Assembly: GCA_030142905.1 (NCBI GenBank)
Contig: JASJOG010000003.1
Coordinates: 62,001 to 126,000 of the forward strand
DNA: 64,000 bases
Source: Heliopora coerulea
Taxonomy: Eukaryota > Cnidaria > Anthozoa > Scleralcyonacea > Helioporidae
Reading direction: 5' to 3'
Shown one piece after another: positions 1 to 13,800 of this stretch. The position numbers and the translations under genes were made by a program. The notes below the pieces were generated by a model. The model was not told where the DNA came from, searched no databases, and was given only the letters and a program-made list of their open reading frames with translations. Position 1 is the stretch's first letter. The number at the start of each line of letters is the position of its first letter.

Positions 1-1615
1 ACCATGCAAATAAAAATGGCAACCAGTGCAAGCATGCATGTCCATATAATTGGCGTTCTTTGGATCATAAACCTGAATCAATTAAAGTTTTCATTGAGTG
101 CCTGGAGCGAAATTGCATAATAGAAGCGCTTAATTTTAATTCCAAATGACGTAAGAAAAATGTCACGTGAAGTGAATCAACGACGAGACAATAAAATCAG
201 TTCGGTTCTTGAAAATAGAGGAATCTTCGTTAAGAAAATCGGATGGCAGTGAAGAAACCGGAGGGAACCTGACAATTAATTTACATAATGGCGTACTGTA
301 GCGTGTAATAACTAACATCGATTTTTATCTTGCTCTTTCTTAAAACAGCAATTACCAACGCTCAACAACTCTGGAAAATTCAATTCTGCTATTCCGAATA
401 AAGTTTTAATTTGTAAAAATGGAAAACAATACTTGAAAATCACCTTTTTCAACATTAAAAATTCGAAAACCAGCTTATTTTCTATAAAAATCGCCCCTTT
501 GGCTAAACAGTTTCCAACGCCATTATTTTAATCACTCACTTCCATAATACTTTTTACTCATAAGGCTCGTGCACTGTACGCGAGACGCTACACCATAACT
601 GTACGCCGTAAAACGTACAAACTAACACATTGTTTTAATGGTATCACTCACGCTGAACGCGTCGCTGTTCCAACGTTGGCGTAACGCGTTCAGTGTGAAA
701 GATATTATTAAAATAATATGGCATATAGTAAGGACATCGCGTTACGCGCCCGATGTGCGAGCCTTTAGAATTGCCTTTCGCTTCGTTTCTAACATTTTTG
801 ACCAAACTGCATAGTTTGGTAGCATCTATGATTTTGAAGTTCATGATATCTGCAGGAAGGTGATAGGAAAATAAGTAGTTGTAGAATTTTCAATTACCAG
901 AAAATATTCAAAACGGTCGGAATGGTGAATTGTGGCAGTTGTGCATTAGTCTGTGCTGGCTTCCGCTTGCGTCCCACCTTTGAAGGGCTCCATTGAGACA
1001 ATGAAAAGTCAAAAAGACTTTGGAATTGAGGAGTGTAAGTGTAAGTAAAGTTGACAATCCTACAATGGTTCAGCGCCCTCAAAAATGCAGAATATATTAG
1101 TTAATTGATACAACGTTACATTCAGACGAGGCCGCAGCAACATCCCGTCGAATACAGCTACGGTGTCCACATGCATAATTTTAATTCGCTTTTACATATT
1201 TAATCCCTAAGTTCTTTTATTTCGGTTTGTTTAATTCACCTGACAACGAGTTTCTAGCATGTGACGTATGTTAGTTAAATAAAAAACACTTTAAAACAAC
1301 AATTCATCATGTATTTATCACGTATTAGTATTTTACTTACGAAGCGAAAGTTATTATCGTGTTTCGGTCTAACCCGAAGGGAAACATAATCTGTTATAGG
1401 TTATTCCAATTGATTTCTACGTTGCAACCTATGATAATTTACCTTACCCATTAATAAACAGAATATACTATTAAGTTTCATTACATCTTATTTCACCGAA
1501 CATAAACCTTTGATATTTTCATTTGACAAGTTACCTTCCATTTTTATCAACACTCTCACAAAGCTCATAACATGAAAACTCTCAGTTTCCTAAACAAAAT
1601 ATTCGCAATGCTTAC
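1..1615. other. Non-coding left end, probably VPS26C intron
   Basis: This stretch lies downstream of VPS26C exon 4 on the minus strand and should be intron, because the second half of VPS26C is still missing at the window edge. I searched both strands for the next expected coding segment (the middle of the Vps26-like arrestin fold) and found none I can support. The open frames at 644-844 and 894-1082 on the minus strand do not resemble VPS26C. Confidence 0.5.
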
Positions 1616-4600
1616 CTTGGTATATTCTACGATAAATTCACACGAGGCAAGAAGGTCTTTGCTTAGCATTGGACGCTTTATCTCACAACGGAGGGCATAC
1701 TAGAATAAAGAAGGAACTTAGTACTGAAAATTTGCTATAAAAATATAACGATTAAACTGTAATTGTAATAAGAAATTATTGGATCACGATGAGCATGCAC
1801 GACTTGTGGAAACCAAGGTGAATGAGGTAAACCAAACATTGAAGCCATTTTCTTCCTTACTGATAATTTGGACTTGTGTCAGGTACATTCAATGAAATAT
1901 CGTGGCATTCACATTCGATTGCTATATCCAGACAATCGAAATTTTCCTTCATCAGAAATATTGACTTATGTGTCAGGTACATCTTGCCGTCACCACCATT
2001 TATATGCAAACCACTAACATGCAAATATCAACAAAGGAATAATAATCCCGAAAAAAACTTGTTAATTTTTCGTGAATTGAAAGGTTTTTGTAATCAAAGG
2101 CCGTTGGAGAACAGGGACTCCAATGCAAAGAATACAGTGACTTTTTTCTAAAAAACGTTTTTAAATGATTTTTAACACTCCCTTTGTCCCCTTAGTGCAT
2201 TCGTTAGATCCTCCACAAAAAAAATTTTTCTTACAGTTTCCTGAATATTTTGATCAGTCTTAACAGCCAATATTTTGCAGTACCTCCAGGCGATCTTTGT
2301 AACAAAAAGTAATAAAAGTATGCTTGTATGGTAATACTAATATCAAAAAGTTACTTGTACCAAGCGCCAGTGGAAAAAGCGGCGCCTCGGTACAGGCGCC
2401 GCTGTGAAAATGTAAGCCAAGAAATATTTTCTCAATATAATACTAAGAATATTTTGCAGTTTTCAGTGACCAAGATAACACTAAAGAGGTGTGGGAAGCG
2501 TGTAAAGCGGCACAAAGAAATGTGGTAAAATGGTAAAAAACGTTCGGAAAATATCTTAAATTACAAGAGGAATTACTTAAATTAATCGTACAGGTATATT
2601 GTTGGTTCAACTCACCTGGATGTTCACAAATACACCATGATATGTCTCGTACAGTTTTTTATTTGCTTTACCTGTCAAAGGAATCTCAAAAGGCAATTCC
2701 GTTTTTCCAGCTGGCGTGGATATTTACAGAAAAAAAATAGCTGTCATTTTAAATCCGAAAATAGAAATACATAATAAATCCAAACATAAAAACAAAAAAA
2801 TTAAAATGTTAGACCGGGTGTACAATCCCATACCTAAACAACATTGTGCTTCAATCAAAAAACTGAATTAGATAATTAAAATTAGATAATAGACCTTAAA
2901 TTCCTAGATTAATTGACTATATCAGCTATTTATTATACTGTACAACAAGAGAGCCATGAGAATGGTATAATTTTCCACTCTTTTGAATGTCCACCGTCTG
3001 ACTGACCAACGTAATAGGTTTGATGGAATTATAAAAGGCTTCAAAGACACCAACACTTTTTGCACTAAGTTGGAGATTTACCACTCCATCCATTACCAAA
3101 CTGATACCATTGTGGGCCAGGTCAGTTTTACTTTGTACCACAATTACTCCTTTTACTCTTTCCTAAAGACCAAAACAAAGTTATAAATTATGCCATGGTC
3201 ATATTTTCTTTAACAAAGTTTTTCGCTATTTGCAGCTCGTGTAACTGACTTTATTACTTCGACTGAAAATCAGGGTATTTGCTTCACGGAACGGGTCAGT
3301 TTCGGGATTAGGGGTTACATTTCAACTAGGACTATGCGCATTATATGCCATGAGCACTCCTGTGACACAAGTATTTAGAACTTACTTCTTTTAAAAGAAC
3401 ATGAATTAAATCATATATTTACAGCACCATAGTGAGCTTAAAGCAAATATAATAATGGTTAAGATAGTCCAGTTTTAGTGCTAATACAAAAACTAGGCAG
3501 GCTGGACCTCCCACCAAATTACATTTAGTTGTGTAGCTACTGGAAATTATAACATTCTCCCAAAATCGGACACAAACAGTTTTCTAAGACCAACTAAAAA
3601 TAGTTTTAATACTATGGTTAGTATTGCATCTTTTGGAGAAAGTAGACCTAAAACAGAGGCAACATGTTAGTAACATGAAACAGAGGCAACTGATACGCTG
3701 GAATATCTAAGAATGATCAATTAACGCCTCACAATGCAGCCTGGCATATTAAATCGTTACAGCTTTAAAAGAGACATGTCACAACGTAAGTCGTAACATA
3801 CTGCCTCATCACGTTCTGGGTATCAATTAATTTATCACAAAGTTACCTGACATCTCACAATACAATGTAACATATGTTCTGTTTTCTGAGTCTAATAAAG
3901 TCGTTCTAACTTACATAAACGTCCCATTCTTTTACTTGGCTAAAATGTATTGTGTTTGTAAAACAATCGGCGAACGTGGCCACTTAGATGCGTTACAGTT
4001 CGTGAATTAGCACAGTTCGGGCAGTATATATTGTACCTTTTACTCAATGTTTTACAACGTAACATAGCGTCTAACACAGTGATATCTCGTCTTACAGCGT
4101 AACGTCGTTTGCGAAAACAATGTTAACGCCATTCCCAATTCCTTAAAATACTGTAAAGATAAGCACATGCAATTCTCACGCTTTCCGGCATCCTTTTGCC
4201 GTCACCATAGTGTTGTCGTCGCCAATCTAAAACTCCCTAACGAAGCCTTCGGCACCTCATCCTTCGTATTTCCCTGTAACATGACTAAATTTCTTAACGC
4301 CAGTTCTCATGACATGACTTGACGGATCTGGTTTCCATTTATTTTGAAAGTAGGTCATCTGAATACCTTTAAAACGCAGTCTTCCGACAGTCAGGTCTCA
4401 TAGATCAGATTCATTGAACTGGAATTCAGCTGCTCGAAATCGAAAATCGGAACCATTAGAGCGAATACAATGAGCCAGCCTTTACAATGTAACATACCAT
4501 GTGCTTATGTATTGATATGTCTGTAAATTGAACTTTGTGTTGTAAAAAAAAGTAAAGTTATAAAAAAGCCTGGCAAGTAACATCGTGTTTTTTAACTTAA

Positions 4601-7536
4601 TCACGTACATACTACGTAATATAGTGTTTTACGAAACTTCTTACAACGAAACATTTCATAAAACATTTTGTACTGTAAGCCATTAACGTTTAACAACAAC
4701 CTAATGTTACATCCAATAAGGTTTCATTTTTTTTGGTTAACAGTGAGCGGGTTGATTCATTGCAATATGATTGGTTGCAGCAGAAGTGCTATTTTGGATT
4801 TCCTGACCACAGTCACGGAATTCCTGCGAAAACCTTACTCCCTGTTAGCATTATTTTTTTTAATTCGTTTTTACATATTTAAAAGGTAGAAAACCTTCCA
4901 ATGTCCTTTTTACTGAATAATAATCAAAAACAAATGAACATTCTACGGTCTTCTTGTTGCCGTTAATAGCGCGGGATTCAACTTCCAGTCGCTCTCGTTT
5001 TGCAGCGTAACATAAGGATGTGTTGCAGGACGCAGCACCTCCGCTGTAATGCACTAAAAACAGCTAATGTAATGTTTACATTTCAATCTCAGCTAAGACC
5101 TATTGCAAAGCTCGTCCCATAGTTACGTAGTTCAACTGTGACGTGGACAAGATATTTGTTGAGACAGAATAACAGCACCGTTCCCAGCGTTTGCTCCAAG
5201 ATTTAAAAAAACTTCAAAGTTTTTTTAGCATTTCTCAGATTACATGGAGCAAAATGGTGTGTTTCATGCATATCTGGCCAAATGATAAAACCACTAAAAA
5301 TAAAACTCTCAACTCTGGTCAGTTGATTACATACCTATAACTGATAATGTATATTTATAATTTTAATATTAAATATATTTCCTAACAGTATTTCAGGTAT
5401 ATGTCCCTACATGTATCATCCCTTTTTCTTGATGTCACTGGCACTAGACCATGTCAGAACACTCTCAAGTGCTTCTCACAAGGCAAGAGTGGCCTTAAAT
5501 GAGAAAAGTGCCCCTTTATCTGCCATACATTTACGTAGGAGGCACTTCTTAAATCCTCAGGCAAACACTGAAAATGATGCTGTGATTCTGTCATTTCAAA
5601 TGTCCTATTAATGTGACATCGCTGAACTAAGAGGTTAACTTTGAAATGGGTCTTGGAAATAAAAAAAGAAAAAATGCACCAGGGTTTTAAGTGGAATGCA
5701 CTGAAGCAAAACGTGTTAATTCACAATACATAATGAGAGCACTCTGGAATATTTAATTTGAGTAGAGGCTGAAGCAGCACTAAAAATTTGCCAAAGCAGG
5801 GCCTCCAAGCATCTTCCAAACTCATAGAACTTTGGAGTTAACTTACTTTATTTCATTCAAATTTTCTAGATTTGTCTGCCTTCTTTCTCAATATCTGTTT
5901 TGTAGTTATTTGTGGTTTTGTTGCATCATTCCAAGCACTCACATCATTGTCATTGTTATACTTTGCAATGCCGACCTACTTCATTTATTTTAAATTAAAA
6001 ATTTCAATTTGCAATTACAAGCACACCATATGGCATACATATTTTTCCAGTATTAAAGTTACATTCATGACTCTTTAGTTGAACTCTTGATAGAGAACTT
6101 GTATAGTGAATGTTGCAGATGGGGATATCTCTCAACTATAATGCCTGACTTTGGAAATTGAAGGAGCAGAATGGATTTTAGGTTAGATAGTTTGCACTTC
6201 TTAAACTTTCCACTGATGCCAGAGTGGTTAACTCTTTTGAGCTTTGAATTTTACTCTGGCTAATCTCTAACAATTTTACTTGATAAAGGGTTGGTGTGTT
6301 GGACTGGAAGGGGTTAAAGCATTGCAAGGAATGTTTTCTGGAAGCTAATAGTTTAGGTAAAAAGTTTATTATGTCATTTGCTGAGATATACAGCCAAACA
6401 AACTTGGCATATGATTGGGCAATTATGTAATGTTGCTGGCAATCAAATGGATGATTTGACCGATTATGTCAGTGTGCAGCCAATGTAAAGGTTATACCAG
6501 TTTTAGCAAACTGTTTGTTGGTCTAACCCATATTAGGGTTGGCAGTCTCCTTACCACCTTGGGCACAACTTCAGCACAACTTCAGACCCTCATAGAAGGC
6601 TGCTACACTTAATATTACCCCTTTAATAAAAGACCTTGATGTACAGTACACAGACCTCTCAACTCACACAATTTTGTTGTGTGACACACGATTTCCAACC
6701 TCATCTCACGATCTCACGCTAATGCCTCGTTTTCACACGACCAATGATAATAAAACATTCAGCTAGTGTCCATTCAAGAGGAACAACAATAGCTCTTTCT
6801 TAAGTTTTAATAGAAAACATTTTCTAATTGTTACTTCATGGTTTGGTGATTGAATCTTCAATTAAATCTTAGTATATTTAGTGTAGTGTATATAGTGAAC
6901 ATAATTATGTGATTTACAACCCTCAAATAGAGGCAAACCTTGAAAACAAAATTGTGTATGTAACAGCTTTAATTGAGCATTTTATAATTATGCTATTCTT
7001 AATATTATAAAATTTATTTTTCCAAGAATGCAGGAAATGGCATTTTCACAACTCAAATTTTTCTGAGTGGGTGGAGGTGATTAGGTGGGGCAGCTATGCT
7101 CACTGTCGCTTTTGCTAGCTGGTCTTACAACAGAGTCTAATCTTAAGTTGAGAGGTCTGAGTACATGTATAACCAACTAGTTCATCACCAGATGAATCTA
7201 TTGATCAATAAATCTATTTTCTGAGTATTTCTTTTGCGAATTAGGATCCTTAAGCGGTAATCAAATAGATAAATATGAATGAAAAAATTGAATAAGAATA
7301 CAGAAGTTTAAAACACTAAAATTTAAACCACTTATGTTATTGTATCGATTATATGCCATGGTAATATACGAAATACCACAATGACATCAGCCGTCACAGT
7401 TACCACCAAGTCCACTGATTGTCTTTATATTCTCAATGTTGCTCATTTTAGTTAATATATGTGTATCGAAAGATTTATTTACCTCACTGTGATAAATCTT
7501 GTTAGCTCTTTTTACTTTAATTTCTACAAAAGCCAT
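1616..7536 (-). CDS. VPS26C: VPS26C (DSCR3), Retriever complex subunit, 5' part
   Basis: VPS26C is the arrestin-fold subunit of Retriever (VPS26C-VPS29-VPS35L), which with the CCC complex recycles cargo from endosomes to the plasma membrane. Four exons are placed, high to low coordinate: 7536-7483 (starts MAFVEIKVKRANKIYH), 3162-2969, 2715-2616 and 1699-1616. They give about 144 residues, roughly half of the usual ~297. Family-typical stretches are VNLQLSAKSVGVFEAFYNS in exon 2, LYETYHGVFVNIQ in exon 3 and YALRCEIKRPMLSKDL in exon 4, matching human DSCR3 closely from memory. Introns 1 and 3 are GT-AG. Intron 2 (2716-2968) lacks a usable GT donor and is best read as AT-AC. Remaining exons lie beyond the left edge. 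The gene is divergent from NAA50, with 358 bases between start codons. Confidence 0.93.
2716..2968 (-). other. Candidate AT-AC (U12-type) intron of VPS26C
   Basis: Exon 2 ends ...GGAAAATT and the intron would begin ATACCATTCT. It would end ...AAATATCCAC before exon 3, GCCAGCTGG. This join gives SGKLPAGKTELPFE, which aligns without a gap to human DSCR3 (PGKFPSGKTEIPFE). The 5' end matches the U12 consensus ATATCCTT at about six of eight positions. A branch-like TTCTGTAAA sits about ten bases before the 3' end. The only GT-AG alternative uses a poor donor (AAAAGA/gtggaa) and deletes six conserved-length residues. Confidence 0.6.
6228..6317. mobile_element. Diverged copy of TTAA palindromic MITE
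   Basis: Begins TTAACTCTTTTGAGC and ends GGGGTTAA, with the internal words ACTCTGGCTAAT and ATTTTACTTG. These are shared with the clearer copies at 9305-9404, 9416-9529, 9711-9812 and 48561-48663, so it reads as an older member of that family. Confidence 0.5.
6651..7159. mobile_element. Non-autonomous TIR element
   Basis: Left end CAGACCTCTCAACT and right end AGTTGAGAGGTCTG are exact reverse complements. The flanks share AGTACA immediately outside both ends, consistent with a target duplication that may originally have been 8 bp (hAT-like). The interior is AT-rich and codes for nothing recognisable. Confidence 0.7.
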
Positions 7537-7894
7537 GTTCATATAGATTTTGTGGAATTGACTTTCTTTTCCCCAGTGGGGTGGAGTGAGGAGAATTTTT
7601 ATGAAGCTACCAGAAAGATTCATGTATTTATGAAAAACGGAAGGTTTGTCTTATGTTACCAAACACGCACTGAATTTTTAATTACTTCCGACGTCCCAAA
7701 ATAGCATAGTTAAAGGAATATCCTGTCGCAAATCTCTGTGAAACTTTAGTGAGGTCTTTACTGTGCCTCCCTCCCAAAACGTGATCGATTTAGTTGATCT
7801 TGCTTCCCTCGCGAGACTCCCGAGTGTTTTTGGTTAACTTCATTGGCGCGAAGGAGTGGGACTGTAGCTTGTGGTAAGCTTGGGAGAAGTCAAA
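7537..7894. promoter_or_regulatory. Divergent promoter between VPS26C and NAA50
   Basis: Only 358 bases separate the VPS26C start codon (A at 7536, minus) from the preferred NAA50 start codon (7895, plus), so both 5' UTRs and any core promoter must fit here or overlap. The segment has a more GC-rich part at 7780-7860 (CCCTCGCGAGACTCCCG) and no clear TATA box. Shared regulation is inferred from the spacing alone. Confidence 0.65.
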
Positions 7895-10800
7895 ATGCGA
7901 AGGTATTTCTTTGGTTTAACTTGTTTTTAATAAAATTATTGTTAAGTAGACGAAGTAGCTATGAAATAATTGTGTTTTTACATCCATTTTTACTTTTTAG
8001 TGGTCGAATTGAGTTGGGAGATGTTACACCTCACAACATCAAGCAGTTGAGGAAACTGAATTCAGTGATTTTCCCAGTTAGTTACAACGACAAGGTTGGG
8101 AAATAACTTATAGTGAAGTTGAGCTAGTGGTGCAACTACCCGTCATGCACGTAACATCTAACCGTTCAAAATTTTGGACAAGAATGGCCTTAAATTTGTT
8201 TGGGATGCTCGGGCCCGGGTAGAGGGATATATCGACGGTATCTTTGTTCCACAAGCCACCCGCACGCGTGCAAGATTGCAGAGTTGAACAGATTTTCTCG
8301 AAGATCTCGGGTGTGGCAACGCCGTAAAATTTCAGATTAAGGGTGGACTCTGGGGCGATGGTAAACTATAAAACTCTTCACTGGACAGGAGTTTTGGCCT
8401 TGGACGAGGTGTGTCAATTATTTGCCAAACCGTGGGAAAATTCAAACACTGTTCCACACCTCCGATCGCCCAACAACCGTAAAATTAAAGTTTAAAAAGT
8501 GAAATATCAAGTCACATTAACTGTGACTGAGTTTGTGATTTGGTCATTTAAGGCCAGCCAGATGACTGATGAGATATACGACGTGTAATATATAAGCTAA
8601 GTAGGGTGGTTGGTAAATGTGTACTCAGTAAATATGTAAATTGATATTATTTGTTTATGCAAGTGGCACAATATAAAATTCTGCAAGATTTACAAAATTT
8701 TAAGAATAAGCCAGGTATATCACAAGGTTTTTTTACAAGTTTTCTGTTTTATTACACAACCATACCCCTATTGTTTGGTATCCTATAGTTACAAAGTGCA
8801 ACTAGTGAACAAAATAACACCTATACTTTGGCAACCAGGAAATGTACTTAACCAACCAATTACATTTGTCACCAGCCAACATGTCTGACATGTCTTAGCC
8901 CTTTCACCCCAGACTTTTCCACAGGAGATCATGGATTATCAAATCTATTTAAAAAAGTTTTTGAAAATCTATTGAAATTTGTTCATGAATCCAATTTCCA
9001 TGCATTAAATTGTGTCTGTATGCACAGTTAAATGTTAAAGGGTTAAGGCCTTGCTATATGTGCTGGAATTGAGGCATCTTCGAGCCTTTGACTTATCTCT
9101 CACCTCAATATTATGAAATGGAAGCATTTGTTTGTTTTAAGGTTATAAACGCTTCATGTTATTTCATGCCTAATTGTATACAGTGTAAATGTGGTGACAA
9201 ATAGCCTGGGTAGACAGATTGCAGTGTTTTAAATTTAATAAAGACGTTTTTAAAAGAGCTATGGTATATGTCATTAAGTGGTAACCCACTGGAAATATGG
9301 TACTTTAACATTAAAGGGCAGGGCTTGTCTTTTTGATGAGTGAAATCATGTGGCATTAGCCAGAATAGAACACTAAAGTACACTCTTGCCCCATAATTGG
9401 TTAAGGAGATGGCTGTTAACTCGTTAAGGGGCAGGGCTTGTCCCTTTAATGAATAAAATTGCCTGGCATTAACCAGAGTAGAATACTAAACTTGTACAGC
9501 CATGTCCTCTGATGGTTTACACTGGTTAAGACAATCTATTTGGTAAAATTTTTTGGAAAAGCAAATAGTCCTTAGGCCAAGATCCAACTTGCCTACAGTA
9601 AAAGGAATTTTGTTGTGGATATTTCAATATGTAAGAGTCAATTTCAATAAAAAGGAAAGGAACTTCATCAGCTAAATTGCATTACTTAGTAGCAGTATTG
9701 GACAATTGATTTAACTCCTTAATGGGCAGGGCTCATCCCCTTGTGAAGTAAAATCATCTAGCATTAGCCAGACCAAAATGATAGAGTGTGCCTTTGCCCC
9801 TTATTGGGTTAAAGTACTGTACAACCTTTTCAAATCAATGCAATAATACTGTAACTGATATAAGTGATCTTGTTTAATTATACAAATGAAATTGTGCAAA
9901 AGTATCATCACTTGCTCATTTATAAAATACATGTATAGAGATTATTTGGGAACTTTAAATGCATGATTTGGACTGTACATGGTTGCTTTTTGGGCTTTTT
10001 ATACAACACATGCTAAAATTTGTGCACCATCAAATTACCTGGTGCTTCAGCTTGTGTGATAGTTGTCCCTTAAACTCCAAGAACCATTAGGATTTTTGAG
10101 TCTATAGTAAGTGATGGTAGATTTTCCAGCATCAGAATCAAAGATTTATTTCACTAAATAGAGACTCTTTTTCATATAATTGAGTGCAAATGCCCAATAT
10201 TTCTTGAGTATGCTCTCATTTTCATTGACATTATGACCTACATGTATATAAATACAGAATGTTTGACCATGCGCTTAGCAACAGCCTTCATGGCTCATTT
10301 GCCACAGCACACCAGATCTGTGTGGGTGTATGCTCAATTCTGTGCCTGTGGCCTAACAGTTAATTTTTTAAAACTGGTCCTAGGTGGGTCTTAAAATATA
10401 TAATTCTGACAGTAGTCCATATGATGGAGTGTAAATGTCCAGTATTTGTTGAATAATCCAACATAATTTCATTCTGTCTTGGTGGGCCTTTGGAAATTCT
10501 GGCCAATGTACATGTACAGTATGACAATTTTGATCAACAAAGAGTTAGCAAAATTAATAGTCTACAGCGAGTCAGAATTATTATTAATTCAATTGTCTTC
10601 ACCAGGCTACTGGAGACTAAAGAAAGTTAGGGCTAAACAAGTGCAAATATTTAGTTTCTTTTTATTTATCTAGTTTTACAAAGATGTGTTAGAAGTTGGA
10701 GAACTAGCAAAATTAGGTAAAAGTGCATGTATTTTAAACTGCATATTGGTAATGAATGAATGAAGAAGCTCACTTCTTGACAAGCATGTTTGTATAGTGT

Positions 10801-13800
10801 ACTTCTTCAAATGTTGTTATTTAGATTTCAGACTGCATATAAAACATTGAATGAAACTGAAGTTTTGTGTCTTCTTGTTCAAGATGTATTAGGTTTTTTA
10901 GTTGCAGAGTACTGTAATCTATTAAATGCCAGATGGAATTTGGTTGGTTGGACCATCTAGGTAGTATCTGGAAGGCTGTAGGGTTGACTTACTCATTCCT
11001 TCCTCAGCATATACAGTGAATTGAAAGGTTGTGGTGAAATTGTGTATCTTTAATGCAGAGATGTGCATATGCCTGGCAGCACTGGGCAGGCTCGCCCAGT
11101 AGTGCACACTGCTGCCTGGCATTAAATAAAATTTTCTGAATCCTTCCTGGCAGCTTTTTAAGTATTATTAGATTGACATAAAAAAGAATGTCAAGTACCA
11201 CATAACTTTGGTGCTTGCCTTGGCTTCAATTTTGCAGTTAGTTGCTACCAGGCACTCAAAATTTTCTGAGCACATCCCTGTTAGCACAGTAAACACCCCC
11301 TTTCCCATTGTGGATGGGTTCTGCATATTCACTATTCCACCAAATTTGGGCTGTCTGACTACAGTACTGGCATTGAATCACATAATTTTGAAGAACTGCA
11401 CATGACTGACACAGTCAGATGCCATTGAGTAGTCTATGAATATACTAACTGTATACAGAATATCATATAAAAATGAGCAATGTTAGATCTGCTTTAAAAG
11501 AAAGTTTTTATACTTTTTCTAACTATATAGAATACAGTATATGAGCCTTTGTATTTTGAACATGGCAGTAATACTGCATAATACACTGTACTTTCTTTAC
11601 AGCATTTTATAATGATACTGTAGTGGGAGCTGTATGTTGCCGAGTTGACCAAGTTGACAACACAAGAAGACTTTATATAATGACTTTAGGATGCTTAGCT
11701 CCGTACAGAAAGTTGGGCATAGGTACTGTAAAGTTGTGCTATTTTACTGTGTTTTATTTGTGTAATAAATTGAAGAAGGATTCATGAAAATCACTTTCAT
11801 GTCTGACCAAATATTCATAAGATCTCAACTGATTAGTGCATGTAGTATTTTGAAGTCTGAGAATTATGGGTTTAATCTGATCACTTGATAACTTCAAAAA
11901 GTGGACCACTCTTTAGCCAATCGGAATGCGTAATCGGGTAAGAATTCCAGACTGGAAAATAATATAGAAATAAAATGTGATTTTTTAAAAATTCTATCTC
12001 AATCAATTATAGAAATTGAAGCAGTACAGCACTGTACAACTTTCTCACTTGACATTATTATAAGAAGATAGGGTTTCAGATAAGATCAGAAGTATTGAGG
12101 AAAGCCCGTGCCAACGTTGTTCATGGTAGCATGTTTTATTGTCATTTTATTTTACTTATTTGTTTATTTATTTGTGATTTATTTATCTATATATTTATTA
12201 ATTCATTTTATTTATGTATTTTATTTTCTGAATCATAAGTTAAAACGGTTGTTTGATCGACCTGAAGTGAGAGAATTAACAACGTAAGGCGTAAAAATAC
12301 TTAATCGAAAAGACACTGCCTAGAAAATTGTGCTAAAAGTGCCTTTTTGATAAAGTTTTTAATCAGAAATGGCTGGCTGCAAATACAATATTTTTAAAAT
12401 GTTACAATTGTTTTGCATAAGGGCACGCATAAAAGCAGAGGTTTTATTAGAAGGTGGCTAGCGGCGGTTTTCCGCCGCCTATTTGGTGCCAAACTCCTGG
12501 CTATTTCGTTTCGTGACTTTGATCGACCGTAGACCAGTGAACTCGATTTCCATATCTGGAATGCTGACTCCCATAACACCAGCCATTTGATCGCGCAAAA
12601 GGTGAAGTCAAGATGGCCGCCTATGGAGGGAAATTTTATAAGCATTCACATTTTACAACCATGGAAAAAGTACACAGACGAAATATTACTGAACCAGTCT
12701 TACATATTCGAGTGTTTAAAAGGATTCATTATTGCCGTGTGGCCTAAGAACTATCTTAAATTGTCTAAGGATGGTAAACTGACGGTAGAAAAGGACGTGC
12801 ACTTAGTACTTTCCTCAAGTAATTTTTCGGGACCGTTTTATCAGGTTTCTCGTCAGTTTGGTAATTTATTTTCGTGAAAATATACAACCTGTAACTCGGT
12901 TTGACTTTGTCGAAATATATTTGAAATTCTTAAACTCATTTCTATCTTTTGAAGACATGGTTTGTGTGTACTCTCAATAAGGAAGATTTTCAGAAGATGT
13001 AAAACGTCGCGTGGGAGACTAAAACTGACGAACAAGCCCGCGTAGGGAACTGGCTTCACTTTTAATTGGCCAGTTGGCATTCCAGAAATGGAAATTTAGT
13101 TCACTGCCGTACCGTAGGACAGCTGGCTCCAGATTCGCGAACCTGGAGCCACATTCAATGTTTTTGAAGTAAAATCGCTCTATATGCTAAACGGCTTCGT
13201 GAATTCACATAATTTTTCTTATCATCATTCTTCAATATATCCAAGATTATATGAAGCAATCTGAGAGACTTACTCGTTACACTTACTCGTTAACACGAGC
13301 TCTCAACTGGCGACTCCAGCCGATTTGGAATATGACAGCGAAGGCTTGTAGCATAACAAGAATTCGTTTTGAAAATTTACCGATATATTCGCTGTCTATT
13401 CAATTGTCAACATTTGGAAAAAGCTGAGCAATAGTTTTAAGTTGAAAACATCACTCAGTCGCTCCTGGAAAGCCAACATCCAGCGAGGATAAACTCCTTA
13501 AACATCGTAGCTTGTCATCTTCGCTGTCATATTCCAAATCGGCGGGAGTCGCCAGTTGAGAGTTCGTATTTTGACGAGTTCTTCCGAGTTCTTGACAAAC
13601 GATGTTGAACTCTAGTCAGCGTAATATTCTTCGAAATTTCGTTGGCAAAAGTGACATTGTAAAAAAATTTCCCAATAAGCGATGCAATTTGGTACGAGGT
13701 CTTCTTATAAGCTGGCGCTTGCCAATCTTGGTTGTGTGAATTGAACAAATACACGTCTTGTCACGAGTCGACAAACTATTTTGAGCGAGTTGTTCTTCAG

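Larger units (their letters stand above)
3163..7482 (-). other. VPS26C intron 1, with two DNA-element copies
   Basis: A 4.3-kb intron between exon 1 (phase 0, donor gtaaat) and exon 2 (acceptor tctttag). It carries a diverged TTAA-type MITE at 6228-6317 and a 509-bp TIR element at 6651-7159. I see no coding segment in it. The plus-strand open frame at 5411-5611 has no splice or family support. Confidence 0.7.

Noticed and set aside
7630..7643. Alternative NAA50 first exon (MKNGS, donor gtttgt)
   Set aside because: In phase and similar to the human start, but the donor is weaker and it lies in the VPS26C 5' region. I kept it as an alternative, not the main call.
7843..8106. Continuous 87-codon frame ending in the NAA50 sequence RIELGDVTPHN
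   Set aside because: It begins at a TTG and reads through the intron. The NAA50 homology starts exactly at the acceptor at 8001, and a short first exon with ATG at 7895 fits the family start better.
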